Assembly (NCBI GenBank): GCA_017624955.1
Contig: JAGAMA010000002.1
Location: forward strand, 31,453 to 95,452
Direction: 5' to 3'
From: Alistipes sp.
GTDB taxonomy: Bacteria; Bacteroidota; Bacteroidia; Bacteroidales; Rikenellaceae
Length of the DNA stretch: 64,000 nt
Part shown: in pieces, positions 25,433 to 32,418 of the stretch
How the letters are laid out: the number at the start of each line of letters is the position of its first letter
Numbering within the stretch: position 1 is the stretch's first letter
Program-made: the position numbers and the translations under genes
Notes under the pieces: generated by a model
Told to the model about the DNA's origin: nothing
The model's input: only the letters and a program-made list of their open reading frames with translations
The model's database searches: none

Positions 25433-27136
25433 CTACTCCTTTGCCGGCTCGATGTAGAACTCGAAGATTAGCGGGCTGTAGGACGGAATCTCAGTCGAGG
25501 TGGTCGTCGTGACTACCTCCTCCTCTGTGTCGTAGGAGTTGTAGTAGTTGCCGTAGTAACCGCTGTAGTAGGGGTCGTAGTAACCGCCACCGTAGTACGA
25601 GTCGTAGTAGTTGCCGTAGTAGCCACCGTAACCGCCATAGCCACCATAGCCGCCCATACCGCCGTAGCCGTAGTAGGAGTTGTAGTAGTTATAGTAGTTC
25701 AGGTAGTTCAGGTAGTCGTAGTAGCTCGACGAGTAGCCCGACGACGAGCTGCTGGTCGCACCATTCTGACCCGATGCACCGTAGCCGAAGGTCGAGGTGG
25801 TGATCAGCGCGCCCCACTGGCCGAAGCGCATCGTGGGAATCGTGTAGTAGAAGGCCTCGATCAGACCGCCCTCCTCGGGCGTGTACTCCAGGGCCGAACC
25901 CTTCGATACCACCTCGCCGTAGATGATCTCCTTCACCTCGTCGATGTTCGTGTCGAAGATAAAGCCGTCGAGGAATCGACCGATGTACCAAATCTTCGCC
26001 TTGCCCGAAAGACCCACCGAGTCGGCACCCTCCTTGACCAGCTCCTCGACACCTGCATAGGGCTCGTCGCTGTGGAAGCGCTCCTTCAGTGCCTCGGCAA
26101 TCTTACGATTCAGTTCCGATACCGAACCCTCGCTGACATAAGGCTCCATGCCGGCGACATAGGGGCCGTACTTTACCTGGCCGTAGGTGGGGTATTTGTT
26201 ATCCACGGTCGATACCTTCTGGTTGAAATCCAGGTCGTAGATCATCTCCTCGGGGGTGGTCGTGGGATCGAAACGGTGGTTTACATAGAGCTGTGCAATC
26301 GTGTCGCAGGCACTCACCCAACGGTTTGCGTTCAGGTGGGGATGGTTCGTGTCCTCCATCGTCGTGGGGATTGCCACCAGCTCCACGCCCTCGACCTCGG
26401 TCGTCTGCTTGTTCTCGCCCTTGTCGTCCTTCGTCGTGTAGATCATCAGACCGCCGTTGGCCTTGCAGAAGGCATCTACATCGAGTGCCTCGCGCTGCAG
26501 GGGGTTCTTTACCGTGTCGCAAATCTCGATCGTGGCGATGAAGGGCTTGCCCTCCTCGAGCGCAAACTGACCCTCGTAACCGCCATCGCCGCCTACCGAA
26601 CCCGTCACGCGCGAAGGCATGTAGAGCATCACCTCCGAGCCGATGCGCAGCAGGTACTTCTCGTCGCTCAATCCCAGCTCGGCACCCTTCGCAGCCAAAA
26701 ACTCGGCACCGAGCTTCTGCTCCTTACGCATCGCAAGCCAGGTGCCCTCGTTGAGCGTGTAGAAGGCATCGCCGCAATACATATAATAAGGTACATAGTG
26801 CGTGTACTTGGTAAACGAACCTGCCAGCTCCGCCTCACGGGCGTTGCGCGTCAGGATGATGTTACCCTGCAGGTCACGACCCGTGAGGTTGAAACGTACC
26901 CAGCAGATCGTGTCGTTGAGCGGCTTGGCTTCCGTGTCGCCCGCATTGAGGATATCGAGGTAGTAGCCGCGCTTGTCATAATCCTGGTAGTTGTCCTTCA
27001 GCTCGGGGCGATGCTGCGAGATCCAGGCCTTGAGCGAAAGGTCCTCGTAGTAGTCGTAATCGTTTGCCGTCTCCTTGGCGCAGGCCGTCATCAGAAGCGC
27101 CGCTACGGCAATCGTGAACAGTTTTTTGAATTGCAT
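25433..27136 (-). CDS. FKBP-like lipoprotein with a long Tyr/Gly-rich insert
   Basis: 567 residues. Lipobox LLMTACA (Cys19). The N-terminal part contains an older FKBP-like stretch (about 60-240; DUF4827-type, NLTGRDLQGNIIL). The C-terminal part reads as a second peptidyl-prolyl isomerase-like fold: GGLIEAFYYTIPTMRFGQWGALITTSTFGYGASG, then IPSYSPLIFEFYIEPAKE, which is the usual FKBP MKVGG..lAYG..IP.nspLiFevel pattern. Between these, residues about 458-536 are a low-complexity Tyr/Gly/Ser/Asn tract (YYGYGGMGGYGGYGG and similar), placed in the loop just before the last strand. A standard FKBP has only a short loop there. The related lipoprotein gene lies 27 bases upstream. Confidence 0.65.
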   Translation of the reverse strand: MQFKKLFTIAVAALLMTACAKETANDYDYYEDLSLKAWISQHRPELKDNYQDYDKRGYYLDILNAGDTEAKPLNDTICWVRFNLTGRDLQGNIILTRNAREAELAGSFTKYTHYVPYYMYCGDAFYTLNEGTWLAMRKEQKLGAEFLAAKGAELGLSDEKYLLRIGSEVMLYMPSRVTGSVGGDGGYEGQFALEEGKPFIATIEICDTVKNPLQREALDVDAFCKANGGLMIYTTKDDKGENKQTTEVEGVELVAIPTTMEDTNHPHLNANRWVSACDTIAQLYVNHRFDPTTTPEEMIYDLDFNQKVSTVDNKYPTYGQVKYGPYVAGMEPYVSEGSVSELNRKIAEALKERFHSDEPYAGVEELVKEGADSVGLSGKAKIWYIGRFLDGFIFDTNIDEVKEIIYGEVVSKGSALEYTPEEGGLIEAFYYTIPTMRFGQWGALITTSTFGYGASGQNGATSSSSSGYSSSYYDYLNYLNYYNYYNSYYGYGGMGGYGGYGGYGGYYGNYYDSYYGGGYYDPYYSGYYGNYYNSYDTEEEVVTTTTSTEIPSYSPLIFEFYIEPAKE

Positions 27137-27163
27137 ATCTTCGTGTCGTTTTTTTCGTTTCGG

Positions 27164-27775
27164 TTACTCCACCTTGTCGATGGTGAAGAAGTAGGCGATG
27201 GGGGACTCCTTGGGGATGAAGTTCATCAGCTCCTTGTCGCCGTAGGCCATCGTGTAGGTCATATAGCTCTCGACCGAGTCCTGCTCACGGCAGCCAATCA
27301 GCGAGAGGCGAAGCCCCGGGATCACTTGGTCCGTTGCCAGGTTAATCGTGAGCGGCTCAAACTTCCAGCCACCCGGCGTGAGCCCCACGTTTTCGCTCTC
27401 GAGCGAGGCCTGCAACAGCGGATCGTTGGTCCAGAAGGGCATCGTCAGGCGCGAACCGTCGGTAACGATGTTGCGGAACTCGAAGAGGTAGGCGCGGAAG
27501 GTGATCGTGACGATCGACTGCTCCGTGACCTCTTTGCGCGTGGCGCGGTCGGGGTTGTAGGCACCGTCGATGTAGCGATAGACCGTGTTGCCGAACTGCT
27601 CGTAGTAGGGCTGCTCGGTACCCGTCTCGACATCCTCCACGGCGACCAGGCGGGGCTGGTGGGTCGATTTGAGGTACTGCACCATCTTCTCCTGCTGCTT
27701 GGGGAGAATCTCCTCCTCCTTCGAGCAGGCAACGAGCATCAGGAGTGCTGCGGCTATGATCGCTAAGTGACGCAT
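27164..27775 (-). CDS. FKBP-type peptidyl-prolyl isomerase-like lipoprotein
   Basis: 203 residues. Lipobox LLMLVACS (Cys17). The C-terminal half follows the FKBP pattern: VIPGLRLSLIGCREQDSVESYMTYTMAYGDK, then IPKESPIAYFFTIDKVE, i.e. the conserved Gly-Leu of the main helix, the MAYGD loop and the final strand. Catalytic aromatics typical of active FKBPs are only partly present, so activity is uncertain. It is transcribed just before the Tyr/Gly-rich FKBP-like gene, from a promoter box about 39 bases upstream. Both are likely envelope folding factors or derivatives, like the GldI/DUF4827 proteins of Bacteroidetes. Confidence 0.7.
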   Translation of the reverse strand: MRHLAIIAAALLMLVACSKEEEILPKQQEKMVQYLKSTHQPRLVAVEDVETGTEQPYYEQFGNTVYRYIDGAYNPDRATRKEVTEQSIVTITFRAYLFEFRNIVTDGSRLTMPFWTNDPLLQASLESENVGLTPGGWKFEPLTINLATDQVIPGLRLSLIGCREQDSVESYMTYTMAYGDKELMNFIPKESPIAYFFTIDKVE

Positions 27776-27813
27776 GCTTTTTCTTATCTCTTCGTTTTGC
27801 GGTATATAACACG

Positions 27814-27821
27814 CAAAGTTA
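27814..27821 (-). promoter_or_regulatory. -7 promoter box for the FKBP-like pair
   Basis: Minus-strand TAACTTTG matches TAnnTTTG, 39 bases upstream of the start at 27775. Confidence 0.5.
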
Positions 27822-27856
27822 CGAAAAACTTTTCTTAACTACTGCACCCTAAACGC

Positions 27857-27886
27857 AAAAAAACGCCCCGATCGTATGCCGGGACG
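27857..27886 (-). terminator. Terminator after the small membrane protein gene
   Basis: On the minus strand a CGTCCCG..CGGGGCG stem is followed directly by a run of seven T. A further short stem (TTCCCC/GGGGAA, 27892-27908) lies between it and the small gene's stop codon. Confidence 0.65.
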
Positions 27887-27968
27887 TTGAAATTCCCCTA
27901 AAAGGGGAACGATTGAGGCTTTCCGACCCTCCGAAAAGCCCTTTTTCGGGCATCGGAGGACTGATGGA

Positions 27969-28091
27969 TTAGCGCTTGCGGTAGTAGTCGTGACGCGATG
28001 AGGTCATGCGACGAATGCGACGGCGACGCGCAAACTGCACGCCGAGGATAATACCGACAAAGAGCGCAATGCCAAGCAGCAGATAAATCAT
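27969..28091 (-). CDS. Small membrane protein, 40 residues
   Basis: An ATG at 28089-28091 opens a 40-codon frame that ends in TAA. Residues 1-20 are a single hydrophobic helix (MIYLLLGIALFVGIILGVQF), followed by a strongly basic tail (ARRRRIRRMT and HDYYRKR), fitting the positive-inside rule with the tail in the cytoplasm. A T-run terminator follows and an A-rich stretch precedes the ATG, as expected for a real gene. It lies 37 bases downstream of ruvA on the same strand and might share its transcript. I do not recognise a family. Confidence 0.6.
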   Translation of the reverse strand: MIYLLLGIALFVGIILGVQFARRRRIRRMTSSRHDYYRKR

Positions 28092-28128
28092 TGTTTTTTC
28101 TTTTGTTTGATGGGTCGTTGTACAAATC

Positions 28129-28731
28129 TTACAAACGCTTCAGTGCCGCACGGATCAGCTCCTCGACCGAGGCCGAAGGCATCTCCTTCGTCACGGCCTT
28201 CAGCACCTTCTCCGAAGCGCCCTTCTGGAAGCCGAGCATCTGCAACGCCTCGAGGGCCTCCTGCACCTCGTGCGAGGGGGCAGCAGCGCTCGCCATCGCC
28301 TGCTCGAAGGCATCGGCCTGGGCCGAACGGAGGGTCATCACCTTGCCGGCCAGCTCGACGATGATCTTCTGGGCCGTCTTGAGTCCTAACCCCTTGACAT
28401 TCTTCAGCAATACGGCATTTCCTGCCGAGATGATCTGCTGCAACTCGCGGGGCGAGTAGGTCGAGAGAATCATGCGTGCCGTGCCGCCACCCACGCCCGA
28501 AACACCGATCAGGAGGCGGAACAGCTCACGCTCCTCGCGCGAGGAGAAGCCGTAGAGCAGCTGGGCATCCTCGCGGACGATGTAGTGCACCCAGAGCTTC
28601 GCCTCGGCAGCGTGCTCGATCGCCGTGAAGGTCTCGAGCGAGATATTCAGGTAATACCCCACACCGCAGGCCTCGATGACGGCGTAGGTGGGAGCCACCT
28701 CAGCAACCTTTCCGCAGATGTATTCGTACAT
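28129..28731 (-). CDS. ruvA: Holliday junction branch-migration protein RuvA
   Basis: 200 residues, normal length. Domain I (MYEYICGKVAEV ... GVGYYLNIS) is the OB fold; domain II holds the two helix-hairpin-helix motifs (LIGVSGVGGGTARMIL about 76-91 and VKGLGLKTAQKIIVEL about 112-127) that hold DNA; domain III (about 150-200, EALEALQMLGF ... RAALKRL) contacts RuvB. It forms tetramers on four-way junctions and recruits the RuvB motor during recombination repair. ruvB and ruvC are not in the window. The start ATG at 28731 follows an AT-rich 165-base space shared with the divergent OmpH-like gene. Confidence 0.95.
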   Translation of the reverse strand: MYEYICGKVAEVAPTYAVIEACGVGYYLNISLETFTAIEHAAEAKLWVHYIVREDAQLLYGFSSREERELFRLLIGVSGVGGGTARMILSTYSPRELQQIISAGNAVLLKNVKGLGLKTAQKIIVELAGKVMTLRSAQADAFEQAMASAAAPSHEVQEALEALQMLGFQKGASEKVLKAVTKEMPSASVEELIRAALKRL

Positions 28732-28835
28732 GGTTTTCAGTGCTTTAGAACCTTTGTGGAGCTATTTTTGCTCCACTTTTGGCCATTTTGTGCGTAAAAT
28801 TTAGCGTTTGCAAGGCAAAAATAAAGAAATTTTCT

Positions 28836-28843
28836 TACCTTTG
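28836..28843 (+). promoter_or_regulatory. -7 promoter box for the OmpH-like gene
   Basis: TACCTTTG, 55 bases upstream of the ATG at 28899. Confidence 0.5.
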
Positions 28844-28898
28844 TCAATCCTTCGGGATAAAAATACGCAAAAACAACAAAAAATCAGATAAGAAAACG

Positions 28899-29465
28899 AT
28901 GAAAAAGATCTTTGTTTTGGCGCTGGCTGCGGCTTGCGCAATGATGACCTCCTGCCAGCAGCAGACGACGAGCGAGGCAGTTGCAGGTGAGGTAACGTCG
29001 GTAGGTGGCTCGGATGTAGCCTATGTAAGCGTTGAGCAGGTAATCGCCGAGAGCGAGCTGATGAAGGGCGAGGGCGAGGCGCTGGCTCAGAAGACGCAGA
29101 AGGCTCAGGAGAGCTGGGCAAAGAAGGAGCAGTCGCTGGCTGCCGAGGCTGCTCAGCTGCAGGAGAAGTACGAGAAGGGTCTGATCACGACGCGTGATGC
29201 CCAGTCGAAGCAGGAGAGCATCCAGAAGCGCATCGCTTCGTACCAGTCGAGCGCCCAGAAGGAGGCTCAGACCCTCGACGAGGAGAACCGCGTATTCACG
29301 AACCGCATGCAGGACCTGGTCATGCGTGCCGTGCAGGAGATCAATGCCGACAAGAAGTACAAGATGATCGTGAACGCCAACTCGCTGCTTGATGCCGATA
29401 CGACGCTCAACATTACCCCGATGGTACTCGAGAAGGTAAACGAGCTCTACGCTGCCGAGAAGTAG
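28899..29465 (+). CDS. OmpH/Skp-family periplasmic chaperone-like lipoprotein
   Basis: 188 residues from ATG 28899, which is preceded by AAAAC and places a signal peptide and lipobox (AMMTSC, Cys18) at the N-terminus; an earlier ATG at 28779 would add 40 residues with no signal logic. After a short Gly/Ser linker and AYVSVEQVIAESELM, residues about 50-150 are a long charged Gln/Glu/Lys-rich helical pair, the Skp 'tentacle' hairpin. The end returns to a strand with VNANSLLDAD and a helix. Skp-type proteins hold unfolded outer-membrane barrels in the periplasm; lipidation is typical in Bacteroidetes. A terminator follows. Confidence 0.85.
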   Translation: MKKIFVLALAAACAMMTSCQQQTTSEAVAGEVTSVGGSDVAYVSVEQVIAESELMKGEGEALAQKTQKAQESWAKKEQSLAAEAAQLQEKYEKGLITTRDAQSKQESIQKRIASYQSSAQKEAQTLDEENRVFTNRMQDLVMRAVQEINADKKYKMIVNANSLLDADTTLNITPMVLEKVNELYAAEK

Positions 29466-29488
29466 GCCGCTACAAGAGAGTGAATCCC

Positions 29489-29525
29489 AAAACGCCGGCT
29501 CAAACAAGAGATCGGCGTTTTTTTT
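29489..29525 (+). terminator. Terminator after the OmpH-like gene
   Basis: Stem AAAACGCCG (29489-29497) with CGGCGTTTT (29513-29521), followed by a T run. Confidence 0.8.
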
Positions 29526-29555
29526 GAGCCCGAGCGGCATGCTTTAGGCCTGAAG

Positions 29556-29587
29556 TTTGGAAAATTGCACGGCAATAGCTACCTTTG
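29556..29587 (+). promoter_or_regulatory. Promoter immediately before cdaA
   Basis: TTTG at 29556-29559, 20-base spacer, TACCTTTG at 29580-29587. Its -7 box ends only 3 bases before the ATG at 29591, so the mRNA may start at or within a few bases of the start codon. Confidence 0.6.
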
Positions 29588-29590
29588 AGT

Positions 29591-30448
29591 ATGGATTTCA
29601 TCCCTTTTACCCTGATTGATCTGATCGATATTGTCCTGGTGGCAACGATCATGTATTGGATTTATCGCGTCACGCGCGGTACAAGTGCCCCGTATATCTT
29701 CTCGGGCATCATCGCCATCTACCTCCTGTGGGTGGTGACGCGGGCGCTGAATATGGAGCTGCTCTCCTCGATGCTCGGACAGGTAATCTCGGTCGGTGTG
29801 ATCGCCTTGATTATCCTTTTCCAGCCCGAGTTGAGACGCTTCCTGCAGCTCATCGGCCTCCGTCAGAAACACTTTAACTTCATCGCCCACATCTTCTCGC
29901 CCGCCGAGGAGGAGCAGTCGGCCGTGAACATCGATCCGATTGTGACGGCTTGCCGCGATATGGCCGAGACGAAGACCGGAGCGCTGATCGTCATTCGTCA
30001 GGAGAGCGACCTGCGACTGATTGCCGAAGGCGGTATTGCGATTGATGCCAAGACCTCGGTGTCGCTCTTGAAGAATATCTTCTTTAAGAATGCACCGCTG
30101 CACGACGGCGCCGTGATCGTGGAGGGAGATCGCATCGTGGCCGCGAAGTGCATCCTGCCCGTGACGCAGAGCGATGTGCCGAAGGATTACGGTACACGCC
30201 ACCGCGCGGCAATCGGCATGAGCGAAATTTCGGATGCGATCATCGTGATTGTCTCGGAGGAGACGGGCGGCATCTCGATTGCCCAGGGGGGCGAGTTGCG
30301 CCGCAACATTGAGCCGAGCCGTTTGCAACAGACCCTGCAGCGCTTCCTCATGCGCAGCGAGGGTCGTCGTGCTCGTCGTCAGGAGGCCGAGCGCAAGGAG
30401 AAGGGGTGGATCAAACTGTGGCGACAGGCCTTTAAGAAGGAGGAGTAA
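29591..30448 (+). CDS. cdaA: Diadenylate cyclase CdaA
   Basis: 285 residues from the ATG at 29591 (an in-frame TTG at 29585 lies inside the -7 promoter box and is rejected). Three membrane helices (about 8-26, 34-52, 60-78) are followed by the DAC domain (about 105-255) with the signature motifs DGA at 172-174 (PLHDGAV) and RHR at 203-205 (GTRHRAA). It condenses two ATP into cyclic di-AMP, which controls potassium and osmotic balance and wall stress. CdaR and GlmM partners are not adjacent. It is a single-gene unit with a terminator at each end. The C-terminus is a basic, Arg/Lys-rich tail (about 262-285), likely cytoplasmic. Confidence 0.93.
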   Translation: MDFIPFTLIDLIDIVLVATIMYWIYRVTRGTSAPYIFSGIIAIYLLWVVTRALNMELLSSMLGQVISVGVIALIILFQPELRRFLQLIGLRQKHFNFIAHIFSPAEEEQSAVNIDPIVTACRDMAETKTGALIVIRQESDLRLIAEGGIAIDAKTSVSLLKNIFFKNAPLHDGAVIVEGDRIVAAKCILPVTQSDVPKDYGTRHRAAIGMSEISDAIIVIVSEETGGISIAQGGELRRNIEPSRLQQTLQRFLMRSEGRRARRQEAERKEKGWIKLWRQAFKKEE

Positions 30449-30468
30449 ACCGATCTACATAGCATGCA

Positions 30469-30499
30469 AAAAGGGCTGTTCTCGCGGAACAGCCCTTTT
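30469..30499. terminator. Bidirectional terminator between cdaA and prs
   Basis: AAAAAGGGCTGTTC stem with its complement and a short TCGC loop. Flanking A and T runs serve both convergent genes. Confidence 0.85.
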
Positions 30500-30517
30500 C
30501 GTTGTATAGTGTCGCTC

Positions 30518-31459
30518 TTACTTGAAGAAGATCGACGAGATCTCTTTGTAGTTGTGTACGCGCTCGATGACATTGGCGAAGATGTCGGCCACCGACAGCA
30601 CCGTGAATTTGTGCAGGTCCTTGTCGGGGTTGAGCGGAATGGTATCCGTTACGATCACCTCCTGCAGGGCGCTGGCGTTGATGCGCTCGTATGCGGGACC
30701 CGACAAAACGGGGTGGGTAATGGCGGCACGCACACTCTTCGCGCCACGCGCCATGAGCATATCGGCAGCCATGCAGATCGTACCTGCCGTGTCGATCATG
30801 TCGTCCACGATCAGGATGTTGCGACCCTCGACCTCACCAATGGCGGTCATCTTGCCTACCACATTGGCCTTGGCACGCTCCTTGTGCGAGATGATGATCG
30901 GCGTTCCGAGGTACTTGGCATAGGTGTTGGCACGCTTGGCACCGCCCATATCGGGGGCCGCGATCGAGAGGTTCTCGATGTGCAGCGACTCGATGTAGGG
31001 CACGAAGATACCGCTGGCGTAGAGTGCATCTACGGGGATATCGAAGAAGCCCTGAATCTGGTCGGCGTGCAGGTCCATGGTCATAATGCGGTCAGCACCT
31101 GCGGCCTTAAGCATGTTGGCCACGAGCTTGGCACCAATGGGTACACGGGGACGATCCTTGCGGTCCTGACGGGCCCAACCGAAGTAGGGCATCACGGCTA
31201 CCACCTGGTAGGCCGAGGCGCGCTTGGCGGCATCGATCATCATCAACAGCTCCATCAGGTTGTCCGTCGGGGGGAACGTGGATTGGATGCAGAAGACCGT
31301 GCAACCACGGATCGACTCGTTGTAGGTGGGCTGGAACTCACCGTCACTGAAACTCAAGATCTCCGACTGACCGAGCGTCGTTCCGAAGCTCGCTGCGATC
31401 TTTTCGGCCAGGGGACGGGTAGCTCGACCGGCGAAGATTTTAATTTTATGAATAGCCAT
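30518..31459 (-). CDS. prs: Ribose-phosphate pyrophosphokinase
   Basis: 313 residues, standard length. It transfers pyrophosphate from ATP to ribose 5-phosphate, giving PRPP for nucleotide, His and Trp synthesis. The flexible-loop motif (YFGWARQDRKDRPR about 96-109), the ATP/Mg loop with MTMDLHADQIQGFF (about 127-140) and the PRPP-binding loop ILIVDDMIDTAGT (about 214-226) are intact. The gene stands alone between a terminator and a promoter box. It is cytoplasmic and essential in related bacteria. Confidence 0.95.
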   Translation of the reverse strand: MAIHKIKIFAGRATRPLAEKIAASFGTTLGQSEILSFSDGEFQPTYNESIRGCTVFCIQSTFPPTDNLMELLMMIDAAKRASAYQVVAVMPYFGWARQDRKDRPRVPIGAKLVANMLKAAGADRIMTMDLHADQIQGFFDIPVDALYASGIFVPYIESLHIENLSIAAPDMGGAKRANTYAKYLGTPIIISHKERAKANVVGKMTAIGEVEGRNILIVDDMIDTAGTICMAADMLMARGAKSVRAAITHPVLSGPAYERINASALQEVIVTDTIPLNPDKDLHKFTVLSVADIFANVIERVHNYKEISSIFFK

Positions 31460-31486
31460 AGTAGGTACGGGATTTTTTAGCTAGTG

Positions 31487-31494
31487 CAAAGATA
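31487..31494 (-). promoter_or_regulatory. -7 promoter box for prs
   Basis: Minus-strand TATCTTTG, 28 bases upstream of the prs start. Confidence 0.6.
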
Positions 31495-31507
31495 GAACAA
31501 ACGGACG

Positions 31508-31538
31508 AAAAAAGAGCCTTTCCGAGGCTCTTTTTTTT
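31508..31538 (-). terminator. Terminator after engB
   Basis: AAAAAAGAGCC and GGCTCTTTTTT form an 11-bp stem with a 7-base loop. It lies 20 bases past the engB stop. Confidence 0.8.
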
Positions 31539-31557
31539 GACTTTTTTCCCGAAACAT

Positions 31558-32160
31558 CTATTCCGTCTCGGCTTGGAGGCATTTTTCGATGAAATCGAGT
31601 ATCTCTTCGCGTCCGATCTGCTTCTCCGACGAACTTACGAAGCGGGGCGGAAGCTCCTCCCACTGCTCCAGGAGGGTCTGCTCGTAGCGGGCAATCGAGT
31701 GCTTGCGCTGGGCTGCCGAGAGCTTGTCGGCCTTCGTGAAGATCAGTCCGAAGGGTACGCCGTTTTCGCCCAGCAGGTTGATAAACTCCAGGTCGATCTT
31801 CTGCGGGTCGAGGCGAATGTCGAGGAGCACAAACAGAAAGTGCATCTTCTCGCACTTGAAGATGTAGTCGGTAATGATCTTCGCAAACGAGCCGCGCTGC
31901 TGCTTCGAGGTGCGGGCGTAGCCGTAGCCCGGCAGATCGACCAGGTACCAGCTGTCGTTGATGCGGAAGTGGTTGATCAGACGTGTCTTACCCGGCGTGG
32001 CCGACACCTTGGCCAGTCCGCCGTGGCACGTGAGCATGTTGATGAGTGACGACTTACCCACGTTACTGCGCCCGATGAAGGCGATATCGCGCAACGCATC
32101 CTTCGGAACCTGCGAAATACGCTCCGAACTGCATTTGAATATGGCCTTCGTAATTTGCAT
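31558..32160 (-). CDS. engB: Ribosome biogenesis GTPase EngB (YsxC/YihA)
   Basis: 200 residues, full length. GTP-binding motifs: G1 GRSNVGKSS (about 29-37), G3 DLPGYGYA (about 72-79), G4 TKAD (about 142-145). EngB is a TRAFAC GTPase needed for assembly of the 50S ribosomal subunit. The N-terminal extension is short, as in most EngB. It is transcribed downstream of der, another 50S-assembly GTPase, with a 220-base gap that contains repeats; co-transcription is possible but not certain. The start ATG at 32160 is preceded by AT-rich sequence. Confidence 0.94.
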   Translation of the reverse strand: MQITKAIFKCSSERISQVPKDALRDIAFIGRSNVGKSSLINMLTCHGGLAKVSATPGKTRLINHFRINDSWYLVDLPGYGYARTSKQQRGSFAKIITDYIFKCEKMHFLFVLLDIRLDPQKIDLEFINLLGENGVPFGLIFTKADKLSAAQRKHSIARYEQTLLEQWEELPPRFVSSSEKQIGREEILDFIEKCLQAETE

Positions 32161-32194
32161 AACAATTTTAAGTGTGAAAAGTGGGGAAAGGTGC

Positions 32195-32240
32195 CTTAAA
32201 GTTACTTAAAGTTACTTAAGGTTACTTAAGGGGTTACCCT
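32195..32240. repeat. 10-bp-period array between der and engB
   Basis: CTTAAAGTTA, CTTAAAGTTA, CTTAAGGTTA, CTTAAGGGG: four tandem decamer units, just downstream of the der 3' end. Confidence 0.75.
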
Positions 32241-32251
32241 TCTCGCCCTTT

Positions 32252-32418
32252 TATTTCTGTCTAAAGTAAATCTGCATCGGTACGCCCTTTTTTTAAGCCT
32301 CCCTTTTCAAAGGGAGGTTTGGAGGGATTGTCTATACCGGATTTTTCGGGTTTGTTGGCGTTCGTCAGCGTGATTCAGTTCCTATTTCTGTCTAAAGTAA
32401 ATCTGCATCGGTACGCCC
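32252..32418. repeat. 36-bp direct duplication of the der 3' end flanking a 95-bp insert
   Basis: 32252-32287 and 32383-32418 are identical (36 bases, the last codons of der on the minus strand). Between them, 32288-32382 carries a hairpin (CCTCCCTTT with AAAGGGAGG) and a 12-base stretch, GGATTTTTCGGG, that is the exact inverted copy of der sequence at 32416-32427. The outer copy would end der with TAA and the inner one with TAG. Confidence 0.85.
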
